The notes beneath the pieces are model-generated. The model was not told the DNA's origin. It was given only the letters and a program-made list of their open reading frames with translations, and made no database searches. The position numbers and the translations under genes were made by a program. From positions 649,662 to 713,661 of the forward strand of contig NZ_LS990887.1 in NCBI RefSeq assembly GCF_900411315.1: DNA of 64,000 nt, in the 5' to 3' direction. Origin of the DNA: Corynebacterium senegalense (GTDB lineage Bacteria > Actinomycetota > Actinomycetes > Mycobacteriales > Mycobacteriaceae). Below are positions 35,959 to 45,445 of the stretch, piece by piece (the first letter of the stretch is position 1; each line of letters begins with the position of its first letter).

Positions 35959-37176
35959 GTAGAGGGCCGTCGTCATCGGGGCCGGCGCGGCGGGGCGCAG
36001 CTGGAGCGCTACCTCGATTCGGGGGCTGAGGCGTACTCGTTGGCCGTCGAGAAGTTCCTCTACACCACCTTCAGCTCGCCGCGCCCCTACGTGGGCCGCG
36101 ACCTGCGCTCGGACTACCTGGAGCTCCTGCGCTGCCTCGCCGTGCCGCTGGACAGGTGCGTGGAGCGGCGCTTCACCGACACGCGCCTGCGGCAGATGCT
36201 CCTCTACCCGGCGGCCTTCCTCTCCACGCGCCCCTCGCGCACGCCCTCGCTCTACCACCTGATGAGCCACACCGACCTGACCCAGGGAGTGCGCTACCCG
36301 CAGGGCGGGTTCGCGGCGGTGATCGGGGCGCTGCGCGGGCTCGCGGAGGACAACGGTGCCCGGCTGCTGCTCGGCCGCGAGGTCGCCTCCATCACTCTCG
36401 CGGGGAGGCTCGCGACGGGCGTTCGGCTTGTCGACGGCACCGAGCTGCCAGCGGAGATCGTCGTCTCCGCCGCAGACCTGCGCTTCACCGAGACCCGGCT
36501 GCTGCCGAAGCGGGCGCGCACTTACGACGAGAAGTGGTTCGCCTCGCGCGACCCCGGCCTGGGCACGGTGCTGCTCATGCTGGGCGTCGAGGGCGCGCTG
36601 CCGCAGTTGAGCCACCACAACCTGCTGTTCAGCAGCGATTGGACGCCGGACTTCGACGCCTGCTTCGACGTGCCCGTCGCCCGGCGCCCGCTGCAGGCCT
36701 CCCGCTCGATCTACGTGTCCAAGCCCTCCGCGACCGACCCGTCGACGGCCCCGGAGGGGGCGGAGAACCTGTTCGTGCTCGTGCCGACACCCGCCGCCGA
36801 GGAGATCGGGCACGTCGACCTCTACCGCGGGGTCGCCTCCCCGCGCGTCGACGCGATCGCGGACGCGGCGCTGGAGCAGATCGGGCGCTGGTGCGCCATC
36901 GCGGACCTGCGCGAGCGCGTCGTGGTGCGGCGCACACTCGGCCCGGCAGACTTCGCCGAGCGCTACAACGCCTGGTCGGGCGGGTCGATCGGCCCCGCCC
37001 ACACGCTGAGGCAGTCGGCGTTCCTGCGCGGCTCGAACCGCTCGGCCAAGCTGCGCAACCTGTACTACGCCGGGGCGACGACCGTGCCGGGCGTGGGGGT
37101 GCCGATGTGCCTCATCTCCGCTGAGAACGTGGTCAAGCGCCTGCGCGGCGACCGCAGCCCGGGCCCGCTTTCCTGA
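35951..37176 (+). pseudogene. crtI: Phytoene desaturase relic
   Basis: GTG 35951 and the start of the dinucleotide fold (RAVVIGAGAAG) remain, but codon 4 is TAG (35960-35962). Codons about 16 to 122 are deleted with a change of frame near 35993. From about 36000 the frame is open to 37176 (QLERYLDSGAEAYSLAVEKFLYTTF through YYAGATTVPGVGVPMCLISAENVVKRL) and is highly similar to the intact CrtI. Without the FAD-binding domain the product cannot be active. Codon use is strongly GC3-biased like the backbone, so this is likely the older, native copy. Confidence 0.9.
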
Positions 37177-37270
37177 GGCCGGCCTCTTTCCCCGCGATTC
37201 CGGCGCGGGGCCTGGAGCGGCCGTGATTAACTTTCCACAACGAAACTAATCGCGCCCACCAGGAGGATCC

Positions 37271-38536
37271 ATGCGCCCGCTCCTTCGCACCGCCGCCCTC
37301 GTCGCGGCTCTGTTGTTAACCCCCGCCACCGCTGCCACCGCCCAGGCTTTGTCGTCGGCCCAGCCCGGCCAGCCGATGCGTCCGGTCGCCGCGCGCGAGG
37401 TGCCGACCTTCGACAGCGGGCTGCCCGAGGTCGCACCCTCCGGCCCGGCCGGCACCCTGCTCGCCGAGGTTCCGTTGGACCCCCGCGTGGGACTGGCGGG
37501 GGCCGCGCGGCAGCTGCGGGTCGCCTTCACTACCGTTGACCAGCACGGGCAGCCGGCGGTGAGCACGGGCACCGTCTTCCTCCCGCCTGGCGAGGCACCC
37601 GCCGGGGGCTGGCCGGTGCTGGCGTGGGCGCACGGCACCGTCGGCCTGGCGGACGAGTGCGCTCCCTCCGTCAACGCCCCCTCTGCCCGCGACGCGGAGT
37701 ACCTCAACCGGTGGCTATCCCAGGGCTACGCGATTGTCGCGCCCGACTACGCCGGGCTTGGCACCCCGGGTTTCCACAGTTACCTCAACGGCGCGGTCGC
37801 CGCGGTCAACGTGGTCGACGCGGTGCGCTCGGCCCGGGAGACGAGCGCGGGCGCGGCCTTGTCGCCGCAGTGGGCTGTGATCGGCCAGTCCCAGGGCGGG
37901 GGCGTCGCGCTGCACGTCGCCCACCGCGCGACGGAGCTGAGCGAGCAGGCCGGCCTGGACTACCGCGGCGCGGTGGCGACGGGGGCGCCCGCCTACATCG
38001 AGGAGATCGTCATCAACGCCGGGCCGTCGTTTCCGCCGGTGCCGCTCCCCGCGGGCCTGACCACCTACGGCCTGTACATCCTCGCCGCAGTCAGAGAGGC
38101 GCACCCCGAGCTCAACATCGACTCCGCGCTCACCGAGGAGGGCCGCTTCATGGTTTCCGAGGCCACCAAGTCGTGTTTCCGAGAGGTCGCCGACGCCTCG
38201 ACCGGGACGAGCCTTTCCCGCGCCTTCGCCGCGCCGCTTGCCGACGTCCCGGGGTTCGCCCAGGCAACCCGCGCGTTCATGTCCACCCCGACCACCGGTT
38301 ACGACAAGCCCGTCTTCCTCGGCCACGGCATCCGCGACATCGACGTCCCCTCCCCCATCGGCCTCGCCCTGGGCAGCGAGATGTGGCTGCGCCAGTTCGC
38401 TCCCGAGGGCGGAGGGCGCAACGCCAACGTGGTCGTGCGCTGGTATCCCACCGACCACAGCGGGACCGTGAACCTGTCCACCGCCGACTCGGCTCCGTTC
38501 CTCCGGGGGCTCTTCGGCGCGGGCCCGGCCTCCTAG
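37271..38536 (+). CDS. Secreted lipase (LIP family alpha/beta hydrolase)
   Basis: 421 residues. The N-terminal signal peptide (about residues 1-30) is followed by a linker and the alpha/beta hydrolase domain: VLAWAHGTVGLADECAPS, AIVAPDYAGLGTPG, the nucleophile elbow GQSQGGG, and late acid/His candidates GHGIRDIDVPSP and WYPTDHSGTVN. The family comprises exported triacylglycerol lipases and esterases of corynebacteria and related genera. AGGAGG lies just before ATG 37271. It follows the crtI relic, as a truncated homologue follows crtEb at 28360. It converges on the next gene with a 4-base overlap. Confidence 0.9.
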   Translation: MRPLLRTAALVAALLLTPATAATAQALSSAQPGQPMRPVAAREVPTFDSGLPEVAPSGPAGTLLAEVPLDPRVGLAGAARQLRVAFTTVDQHGQPAVSTGTVFLPPGEAPAGGWPVLAWAHGTVGLADECAPSVNAPSARDAEYLNRWLSQGYAIVAPDYAGLGTPGFHSYLNGAVAAVNVVDAVRSARETSAGAALSPQWAVIGQSQGGGVALHVAHRATELSEQAGLDYRGAVATGAPAYIEEIVINAGPSFPPVPLPAGLTTYGLYILAAVREAHPELNIDSALTEEGRFMVSEATKSCFREVADASTGTSLSRAFAAPLADVPGFAQATRAFMSTPTTGYDKPVFLGHGIRDIDVPSPIGLALGSEMWLRQFAPEGGGRNANVVVRWYPTDHSGTVNLSTADSAPFLRGLFGAGPAS

Positions 38537-40191
38537 CTCGCCGGGCGGGGCTGCGTCACGTTGTAACCGATGACCTGCGGCAGCACGGCGGGCGACTGGC
38601 CCAGAAGAGCCCGCAGGTTACCCTCCCGCTCCACGGCGCTGGTAACGGCCTTGACCCTCGCGGCGGTGCGGTCGCGCGACGGCCGCCGCGAGCCGTGTCC
38701 CGCTGCGGGACCGCCGAGGGGCACGACCCGCTGGGAGGTCGAGGAGCTCGCGGAGCCCATCCCCGGGCCAGAGGGAGCGAGGGCGCCGCGCCCGGCGCCT
38801 CCGCTGGTCCCGCCTACACCGAGGGGCGTCGCGCCGAGAACGCCCGGGGCGCGGCCGACGCCCGGTCGCGCACCCGCTGCGGCGCCACCCGGAACCCCTC
38901 CGACGAAGGCGTTTTCCGCGACCGGGGCGGAGCGCGTCCCTCCCGCCGCGTGGCTACTAAGGGGCGCTCCCCCTCCTGCGGGCACCGCTCCCATGACAGG
39001 TGAGGCGGCGCCCGAAGTTCCCAAAAGCGCTGCGCCGCCCGGCGCCATCCCCGCGCCAGGGGCGAGACTGGGCGGCATGTGCGGCGCCGTGACAGCAGCC
39101 GCCTGCGTGGGGGTCGCACCAGCAGACAGGGCCTCGAGGGTATCGGGGTTAACCGCATCGAATTGGTCGAGCATCTCGGCGGGCGTGGAGGCGTTGGCAA
39201 GGTCGTGGAAGCCGCGCTGCGCCAGCGCGTCCGCGACCACCCTCGGCAGCGGTGTCTTGTCGAACTCCGCGACCGTTGGCGCCGAGACCCCGCCCGGGTC
39301 GTAGCGGTCCCCCGGCATGTCTGACAACGGTGGCAGGAGCTGGTTGAACAGCGGGTTGGTGGGGACAAGGCCCGTGGTGAGCGAAGCCGCAAACGGCGCG
39401 AGGTAGGCCTGCTCGAAAAGAACTTTCTGGTCCGGGGACGGCAGCGCCAGCCACGTGCCGTGAGCCACGGCGGTCGCGACCTGGTTCGCGGCGGCCACGG
39501 TGGCGAGGTTCGTGGTGTGCGCCGCCATCGCACCGGCGTGCGCGGCGTAGGTTCCGCCGGCCCACTGGATGCGGTTGATCCTGTCGAGCGCCGCCCGCAC
39601 CCAACTCGTCGTCGCGGAGGTCCCGAGCGAGACCTTGGCGGCTTCCAGGGCGGTGACGGCCTCGGTGATCGTCGAGGCGGTGGTGGACCACTGCGCGGCG
39701 GCTGCCCCCGCTTGAGCCGGGTTCGTGGCGCTGAACATGCTGTTCAGTGCGGGAAGGGAAAACTGCGGGCCCGCGACGGGAGCAGCGTTGGCGAACCGGC
39801 CCGTCTTCGCGTTGACCAGTGCCGGGGCCGCCAGCGGGGCCTGCAGAGCCCGGGCCGGAGCGGCGAGGCCCACCGCCTTGGCCAGACCGATGTGCGAGAC
39901 GACCTTGGAGAAGTCGAAGTCAGCCCGCACTGTGTTGTCCAGGTTCGATTTCAGCAGAGCCGCGGCATCCAGCATGTGCGATGCCAGCGCCTTGGTGGAT
40001 ATAGGCTCGTAATTCCCCGCGATCGTGGCGTGGGTGCGCCCTGCCATGTCCAGGCCCGAGACCGGGGAGAAGGTGGCGAGGGTCGGGGCTCCTCCGACCA
40101 GCTTCAGGCCTCTTAGCCCGTCTCCCGCGTGCTTCATTTGCGCGACCGCACGTTGAATCGATGCAACGTCGACAAAAAGACCGATGCTCAT
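38533..40191 (-). CDS. PPE/WXG100-like protein with Ala/Gly/Pro-rich C-terminus
   Basis: 552 residues. The N-terminal about 100 residues contain short helices (VASIQRAVAQMKHAGDGLRG). A central helical region (about 165-235) has RINRIQWAGGTYAAHAGAMAAHTTNLATVAAANQVATAVAH, in which WAG between two amphipathic helices recalls the W-x-G turn of type VII secretion substrates. From about residue 360 on it is low-complexity Ala/Gly/Pro/Ser, ending in a more ordered 40-residue tail. There is no signal peptide. A DUF3558 lipoprotein gene lies upstream, a pairing seen in other actinobacteria. No ESX machinery is in the window. The family call is tentative. Confidence 0.5.
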   Translation of the reverse strand: MSIGLFVDVASIQRAVAQMKHAGDGLRGLKLVGGAPTLATFSPVSGLDMAGRTHATIAGNYEPISTKALASHMLDAAALLKSNLDNTVRADFDFSKVVSHIGLAKAVGLAAPARALQAPLAAPALVNAKTGRFANAAPVAGPQFSLPALNSMFSATNPAQAGAAAAQWSTTASTITEAVTALEAAKVSLGTSATTSWVRAALDRINRIQWAGGTYAAHAGAMAAHTTNLATVAAANQVATAVAHGTWLALPSPDQKVLFEQAYLAPFAASLTTGLVPTNPLFNQLLPPLSDMPGDRYDPGGVSAPTVAEFDKTPLPRVVADALAQRGFHDLANASTPAEMLDQFDAVNPDTLEALSAGATPTQAAAVTAPHMPPSLAPGAGMAPGGAALLGTSGAASPVMGAVPAGGGAPLSSHAAGGTRSAPVAENAFVGGVPGGAAAGARPGVGRAPGVLGATPLGVGGTSGGAGRGALAPSGPGMGSASSSTSQRVVPLGGPAAGHGSRRPSRDRTAARVKAVTSAVEREGNLRALLGQSPAVLPQVIGYNVTQPRPAS

Positions 40192-40318
40192 TCGGCTCCC
40201 CCCAAGATCAAGTACTCCCCCTATGCCCGTTTACGGGTACACACGAGCACGATACCAGCGCCTCTTCTCGGATTCTCGCGGCCGAATCACATTTTGGTGT
40301 GCGCAGTGCCGCGATTGC

Positions 40319-40903
40319 CTATTTGCCCAATGAGTACAGAGCTTCTAACCCGTGGCGAGCCTCAGCACATAAATGCGCAGAATCCTCGTTCACGTCCACC
40401 GAGGAGGCCGCGGCTGCAAGAGCGCCTCGCACAGTGTCCACGATTGCATAGCAGTCTCCCCCTCCCTGCCGGGGAATGACAACGTAGATGCCAGGTACAG
40501 TGCCTAGGTTCGCATCGGTAACGACCTCAGCTTGCTGCATCGCAACGTCTTTGTTTGCCGCAGTGGAAACGAATCCGACCATCACCCTGTCATCCGCGCT
40601 TTCGAAGTAGCACCCAGACCTTTGGGTGACCGCGTCATACCCCAGACTGTGCTTGCCGGAGAACCCCGCTGCCGCGAACTCCTCGTCGCTGATCTCCGCG
40701 CACGGATCGAACAGGCCGTCGCCGATCGCGTGGGGGTCGAACTCCCCGAGCGCGAGATCGCCGCTTTCAAAGTGGAAGGCCGCAGGCTCCGCGGCCACGC
40801 TTGTCGACGCCCCACCGGCCGCCTCCCCCTCAACGGAGCCGCACCCCGCCAGGCCCGCCGCCCCGACAGGGATGAGCAGGATTATCGCCCGCCAGTTTTT
40901 CAT
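40319..40903 (-). CDS. DUF3558-type lipoprotein
   Basis: 194 residues from ATG 40903. The signal peptide ends in lipobox LAGC (cysteine about 20). FDPCAEISDEEFAAAGFSG is the DUF3558 hallmark, with further cysteines in RSGCYFES, GGDCYAI and HLCAEAR. Family members are exported lipoproteins of unknown function in actinobacteria. A GGGGGTG ribosome-binding site precedes the ATG. It lies 127 bases upstream of the PPE/WXG-like gene, in the same direction, so both may be co-expressed. Confidence 0.8.
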   Translation of the reverse strand: MKNWRAIILLIPVGAAGLAGCGSVEGEAAGGASTSVAAEPAAFHFESGDLALGEFDPHAIGDGLFDPCAEISDEEFAAAGFSGKHSLGYDAVTQRSGCYFESADDRVMVGFVSTAANKDVAMQQAEVVTDANLGTVPGIYVVIPRQGGGDCYAIVDTVRGALAAAASSVDVNEDSAHLCAEARHGLEALYSLGK

Positions 40904-40988
40904 GTCCGCACCCCCACAAATTCGGCCTCTCAGCGATTGTCGGTGCTGCGGGGCCCGTGCGCAACAGCTAGCCGCGCCGCCGGGCAGG

Positions 40989-41065
40989 TGGTACCCCCAG
41001 TGGGACTCGAACCCACACTGAATCGATTTTAAGTCGACTGCCTCTGCCGATTGGGCTATGGGGGC
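40989..41065 (-). tRNA. tRNA-Leu(UAA) with short variable arm
   Basis: A 77-base cloverleaf including encoded CCA. The acceptor stem is GCCCCCA/TGGGGGT, the anticodon stem GTCGA/TCGAT, the loop CTTAAAA giving anticodon UAA, and the T stem GTGGG/CCCAC with loop TTCGAGT. The D loop AATCGGCAGA resembles leucine tRNAs, and the discriminator is A. The variable region is only 5 bases (TCAGT), although leucine tRNAs normally have a long one. Confidence 0.9.
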
Positions 41066-41110
41066 GTGCCCGAACATTTTACGTGCGCGGGCAACGCACG
41101 TATCAATCGG

Positions 41111-44100
41111 CTACTCGCTGACGGAGAAGACCTTCTTCTTTTCGGCTGTGGTCCCCTCGCCCGCCACCGAGATCTTCTCCACGTCGAACATGTCGGAGAT
41201 GAAGTCAGCGACCCATTGCAGGAGTTGGACGTCGCGAAGCGTGGGCTGGTTGATCCCCTTGGCCGCGCGCGGGAAGGGAACCTGGAGGGCCTTCGCGGCG
41301 GCTCGGTAGTTCGCCCCCGGGTAGAGGCGCTTGAGGCGGACCTGCTTCGAGTCGGGGAGCTCGACGGGCTGGAACTTGATGCGGGTGCCCTGGACCAGGA
41401 TGTCGGCCACGCCCGCCCGGCGCGCCTGGTGGCGCAGGCGGGCGACGGCCATGAGGCGGCCGACCTCGGTGGGCATGGGCCCGAAGCGGTCGGTCATCTC
41501 GTCGGCGACCTTCGCCAGGTCGGCGTCGTCGCGCGCCTCAGCGAGCTTGCGGTAGACCTCGAGGCGCAGGCGTTCCGAGTTGATGTAGGTGTCGGGGATG
41601 TGGGCGTCGACGGGCAGGTCGATCCTGATTTCCTTCGGCCCCTTGTCGGTGGCGTCGACAGTCTCGCCCGTCATGAGGGCCTTGAAGGTCTCTACGGCCT
41701 CACCGACGAGTCGGACGTACATGTCGAAGCCGACCCCGGCGATGTGGCCCGACTGCTCCGCACCGAGCACGTTGCCGGCGCCGCGCATCTCCAGGTCCTT
41801 CTGCGCCACGGCGATGCCCGAGCCCAGCTCGTTGTTCTGGGCGATCGTGGCCAGCCGGTCGTAGGAAGTCTCGGTGAGCGTCTTGTCCTTCGGGTAGAGG
41901 AAGTAGGCGTAGGCGCGGTCGCGGGAGCGGCCGACGCGCCCGCGCAGCTGGTGGAGCTGGGAAAGGCCCATGTTCTGCGCGTTCTCCACAATGAGGGTGT
42001 TCGCGTTGGCGATGTCCAGGCCCGTCTCCACGATGGTGGTGCACACGAGGATGTCGTACTCGCGGTTCCAGAACCCCTGCACCGTCTGCTCCAGGACCTG
42101 CTCGGACATCTGCCCGTGGGCGACGACCACGCGGGCCTCGGGGACGAGCTCGCGCAGCCGGCGCGCCGTCTTCTCGATGTCGGAGACCCGGTTGTGGATG
42201 TAGAACACCTGGCCGTCGCGCAGCAGCTCGCGGCGCACCGCCGCGGTGATCTGCTTGTCCTCCTGCGGGCCCACGTATGTCAGGACGGGGTGGCGGTCCT
42301 CGGGCGGGGTGGTGATCGAGGTCATTTCGCGGATGCCGGTCAGAGACATCTCGAGGGTGCGCGGGATCGGGGTGGCGGTCATGGTCAGCACGTCGACGTG
42401 GGATTTGAGCGCCTTGATGTGCTCCTTGTGCTCCACGCCGAAGCGCTGCTCCTCATCCACGACGATGAGGCCGAGGTTTTTCCAGTGCACGCCCGTCTGC
42501 AGCAGGCGGTGGGTGCCGATGATGACGTCGATGGAGCCGTCGGCAAGCCCGGCGTAGATCTCCTTCGATTTCTTGGCCGTGGTGAAGCGCGACAGCTCGC
42601 GCACCGTCACACCGAAGCCGTCCATGCGCTGGCTGAAGGTGGAGAAGTGCTGCTGGGCCAGCAGCGTGGTGGGCACGAGCACCGCCACCTGCTTGCCGTC
42701 CTGCACCGCCTTGAACGCGGCGCGCACCGCCACCTCCGTCTTGCCGAAGCCAACGTCGCCCACGATCACGCGGTCCATGGGCACGGGCTTTTCCATGTCG
42801 TCCTTGACGGCCTCGATGGCGGCCAGCTGGTCCTCCGTCTCGACGAAGGGGAAGTTGTCCTCCATCTCGCTCTGCCACGGCGTGTCTGGGGCGAAGGCAT
42901 GGCCGGGGGCGGCCTGGCGCTTGGCGTAGAGCTCGATGAGCTCGCCGGCGATCTCCCGCACCGCCGCGCGCGCCTTGCTCTTCGTCTTCTTCCAGTCGGA
43001 CCCGCCCATCTTCGACAGCGAGGGCTGCTCACCGCCAGAGTACTTGCTCAGCAGGTCCAGCGATTCCATGGGCACCCAGAGCTGGTCGTTCGGCTGGCCG
43101 CGCTTGGCCGGCTGGTACTCCAGCACGATGTACTCGCGGCGCGAGTCCTCGTCGCCCGCCTTCACGGTGCGCTCCGCCATCTTGACGAACCTGCCGATGC
43201 CGTGGGTGTCGTGCACCACGAAGTCCCCGGGTTTGAGCGCCAGCGGGTCGACCCGGTTGCGCCGCCGCGGGGCGCGGCGCTTCGCCCCGGCGATGTCGCC
43301 GACGCGGTTGCCCGTCACATCCGTTTCCGTGAACACGACCAGCTCGGGCCCCGGGAACACCAGGCCGGCGTGGGACAGCGCCTGGTAGAGGGTCACGGCG
43401 CCCTCGACCGGCTGCATCCCCGGCGATGCCAGGCGCGCGGAGATGCCGTGCTCGCGCAGCCGCTCCGCCATGCGCTCCACCGTGCCCTTCGCCGGCGCGA
43501 TGAAGGCCGCGGAACCGCCGTTTTTCGCCACGTGCAGCTTTAGCGTGGCGTAGAGCTGCTCGATCGCTGTCGGCTCCCCCTTCGGCGCGGGCGCGGCCTC
43601 GAACTCGAGCGGCAGCGTCTTCTCGTCGTCGGCGGTGAACATGCCGGGCGGGGCGAACGTCCACCACGCGGCACCCGCCTTGCGGGCCGAGACCTCCAGG
43701 GACTCGAAGGAGCGGTAGGAGCTCGCGGAGACGTCCAGCCCCTCGACTGCCACCGGGCCCTCCGCCCCCATCGCGGCGGCCTCCCAGCCGGCCTCCAGGA
43801 ACTCCCGGTCAGTGGCCTCCAGGTCGGCGATGCGCGACTTCACCTTCTCCGGCGACGTCACTAGCACGATCGACCCCTCCGGCAGCAGCTCCGGCAGCGC
43901 CCGGTAAGGCTGGTCTGTCAGCGCCGGGATGAGCGCCTCCATCCCGTCGGCGTGGATGCGCTCGGACACCCGGGTGAGAAGCTGCACCAGGGTCGGGTTC
44001 GAGGGGAAGTCGCGCGCGAGCTGGTCGGCCCGGGCGGCGACGGTGTCGTCGATAAGCAACTGGCGGGCGGGGAACAGCTCGACGCGGGCGATGTCGTCGA

Positions 44101-44725
44101 TGGTGCGCTGATCCGCGACGGCGAAGCTGCGGATGTCGGTGACCTCGTCGCCCCAGAACTCGATGCGCACGGGGTTGTCGGCGGTCGTGGGGAAGACGTC
44201 GATGATGCCGCCGCGGGTGGCGAACTCCCCGCGCTTGGCCACCATGTCCACGTGCTCGTAGGCGAAGCCCGCGATCCGCTCCGTCAGCGCGGAGAAGTCG
44301 TGCTCCTCGTCGCGCCCCACGGCGATCGGCTCCACCGCGGGGAGCGCCGGCTGGCACGCCGCGCGCGCGGCCGCCACGATCACGCGCGGCATCTCCCACA
44401 GCACCTTCGCACGCTTGCCGACGACATCCGCCGCCGGCGACAAACGCTCGTGGGGCAGGGTCTCCAGCGCCGGAAACTGCGCGACCTCGCCCTCCCCGAG
44501 CAGCGCCTTGAGCTCCGCGGTGAGGTCCTCGGCCTCGTGCCCCGTGGCCGTGACCAGCAGCACCGGCACCTCGCGGGCCAGCGCCGCCGTCGCCCAGCTG
44601 CGCACCTGGTCGATCCCGGTGACGTGCAGGTGCTCCTCGCCGACGTTGCTCACCAGCCCCTTGAGCTTCGGGTCCGTCAGCGCGGTGGTGAGCAGCCCGC
44701 CGAGGGCGGGGGTGGTGTCGGTCAT
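41111..44725 (-). CDS. mfd: Transcription-repair coupling factor
   Basis: 1204 residues from ATG 44725. Mfd removes RNA polymerase stalled at lesions and recruits UvrA. The N-terminal UvrB-like domain includes VDMVAKRGEFATRGGIIDVFPTT. The CarD-like RNAP-binding domain includes PGDFVVHDTHGIGRFVKM. Helicase motifs are GDVGFGKTEVA (Walker A), VVDEEQRFGVEHKE (DEEQ), LTMTATPIPRTLEMSL, and VCTTIVETGLDIANANTLIV with QLRGRVGRS. The C-terminal domain ends FSVSE. The ATG overlaps the TetR stop (ATGA). A longer in-frame extension to 45124 lies inside the TetR gene and is rejected. Confidence 0.97.
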   Translation of the reverse strand: MTDTTPALGGLLTTALTDPKLKGLVSNVGEEHLHVTGIDQVRSWATAALAREVPVLLVTATGHEAEDLTAELKALLGEGEVAQFPALETLPHERLSPAADVVGKRAKVLWEMPRVIVAAARAACQPALPAVEPIAVGRDEEHDFSALTERIAGFAYEHVDMVAKRGEFATRGGIIDVFPTTADNPVRIEFWGDEVTDIRSFAVADQRTIDDIARVELFPARQLLIDDTVAARADQLARDFPSNPTLVQLLTRVSERIHADGMEALIPALTDQPYRALPELLPEGSIVLVTSPEKVKSRIADLEATDREFLEAGWEAAAMGAEGPVAVEGLDVSASSYRSFESLEVSARKAGAAWWTFAPPGMFTADDEKTLPLEFEAAPAPKGEPTAIEQLYATLKLHVAKNGGSAAFIAPAKGTVERMAERLREHGISARLASPGMQPVEGAVTLYQALSHAGLVFPGPELVVFTETDVTGNRVGDIAGAKRRAPRRRNRVDPLALKPGDFVVHDTHGIGRFVKMAERTVKAGDEDSRREYIVLEYQPAKRGQPNDQLWVPMESLDLLSKYSGGEQPSLSKMGGSDWKKTKSKARAAVREIAGELIELYAKRQAAPGHAFAPDTPWQSEMEDNFPFVETEDQLAAIEAVKDDMEKPVPMDRVIVGDVGFGKTEVAVRAAFKAVQDGKQVAVLVPTTLLAQQHFSTFSQRMDGFGVTVRELSRFTTAKKSKEIYAGLADGSIDVIIGTHRLLQTGVHWKNLGLIVVDEEQRFGVEHKEHIKALKSHVDVLTMTATPIPRTLEMSLTGIREMTSITTPPEDRHPVLTYVGPQEDKQITAAVRRELLRDGQVFYIHNRVSDIEKTARRLRELVPEARVVVAHGQMSEQVLEQTVQGFWNREYDILVCTTIVETGLDIANANTLIVENAQNMGLSQLHQLRGRVGRSRDRAYAYFLYPKDKTLTETSYDRLATIAQNNELGSGIAVAQKDLEMRGAGNVLGAEQSGHIAGVGFDMYVRLVGEAVETFKALMTGETVDATDKGPKEIRIDLPVDAHIPDTYINSERLRLEVYRKLAEARDDADLAKVADEMTDRFGPMPTEVGRLMAVARLRHQARRAGVADILVQGTRIKFQPVELPDSKQVRLKRLYPGANYRAAAKALQVPFPRAAKGINQPTLRDVQLLQWVADFISDMFDVEKISVAGEGTTAEKKKVFSVSE

Positions 44726-45366
44726 TCGTCCTCCGTTGTCTGGTTGTCCGTCGTGTTCCCTCGGGCGGGCTCTATCTTCGGCGTCGCCTCCATCCCGCTC
44801 AACCCGTTCCACGCCAGGTTGGCGATGTGCGCGGCCACCGCGTACTTGTCCGGCGAGCGCTGGTCCAGCCACCACAGCGCCGTGTTCGAGGCGGTGCCCA
44901 CCAGCGCCTGCGCGTAGAGCGGGGCGATCGAGGGGTCCAGCCCGCGGTGCTTGAAGGCCACCCCGAGGAAGGAGGACACCTGCGCGATCGAGCGGTTCAG
45001 CAGCGTGGAGAAGGTCCGCTCCTCCCCCGGCACCTGGCCGTGGACGAGGATGATGAAGCCGTCGGTGTTCTCCTCCACAAACGTCAGCAGCGCGAGAATG
45101 CTTCCCTCGATGCGCTCGCGCCACCGGCCGTGGGAGATCGCCTCGAGGATCATCACCTCCAGCTCCGCCGTGTCCTCCTCGATGATGGCCTTGTACAGCC
45201 CGTCCTTGCCCCCGAAGTGCTCGTAGATCACCGGCTTGGACACCCCGGCCCGCGCCGCGATCTCCTCCACCGACACGCCGTCGAGGCCGCGTTCCGCGAA
45301 GGCGGAGCGGCCGATGGAGATCAGTTGCGCGCGGCGCTGCGCGCGTGTCATTCGCTGACGTGCCAT
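44722..45366 (-). CDS. TetR family transcriptional regulator
   Basis: 214 residues from ATG 45366. The HTH is RAQLISIGRSAFAERGLDGVSVEEIAARAGVSKPVIYEHFGGKDGLY (spread over residues about 12-60), followed by a helical ligand domain. The stop overlaps the mfd start, so both are translated together. A TetR gene upstream of mfd is conserved in mycobacteria (Rv1019-Rv1020) and corynebacteria. The ligand and targets are unknown. Confidence 0.9.
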   Translation of the reverse strand: MARQRMTRAQRRAQLISIGRSAFAERGLDGVSVEEIAARAGVSKPVIYEHFGGKDGLYKAIIEEDTAELEVMILEAISHGRWRERIEGSILALLTFVEENTDGFIILVHGQVPGEERTFSTLLNRSIAQVSSFLGVAFKHRGLDPSIAPLYAQALVGTASNTALWWLDQRSPDKYAVAAHIANLAWNGLSGMEATPKIEPARGNTTDNQTTEDE

Positions 45367-45445
45367 GCCCACCACTCTACGGACGAGCCGGACATCCCCC
45401 ATGATTAGGGTTTTCCGCCCCGTCGGCTAGAATGAGCAACTGCCT

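Noticed and set aside
38700..39130. CRISPR or tandem repeat in the Gly/Ala/Pro-rich coding region
   Set aside because: Low amino-acid complexity makes the DNA look repetitive, but no constant repeat unit with spacers is visible. No CRISPR array was found in the window.
41051..43543. An 830-codon open frame on the plus strand
   Set aside because: It lies entirely opposite mfd, has no family signature, and is Gly/His/Arg-rich as expected for an antisense frame in GC-rich coding DNA.
44726..45124. N-terminal extension of mfd by 133 codons
   Set aside because: It overlaps the TetR coding region in another frame, and Mfd homology starts at ATG 44725 with an ATGA overlap.
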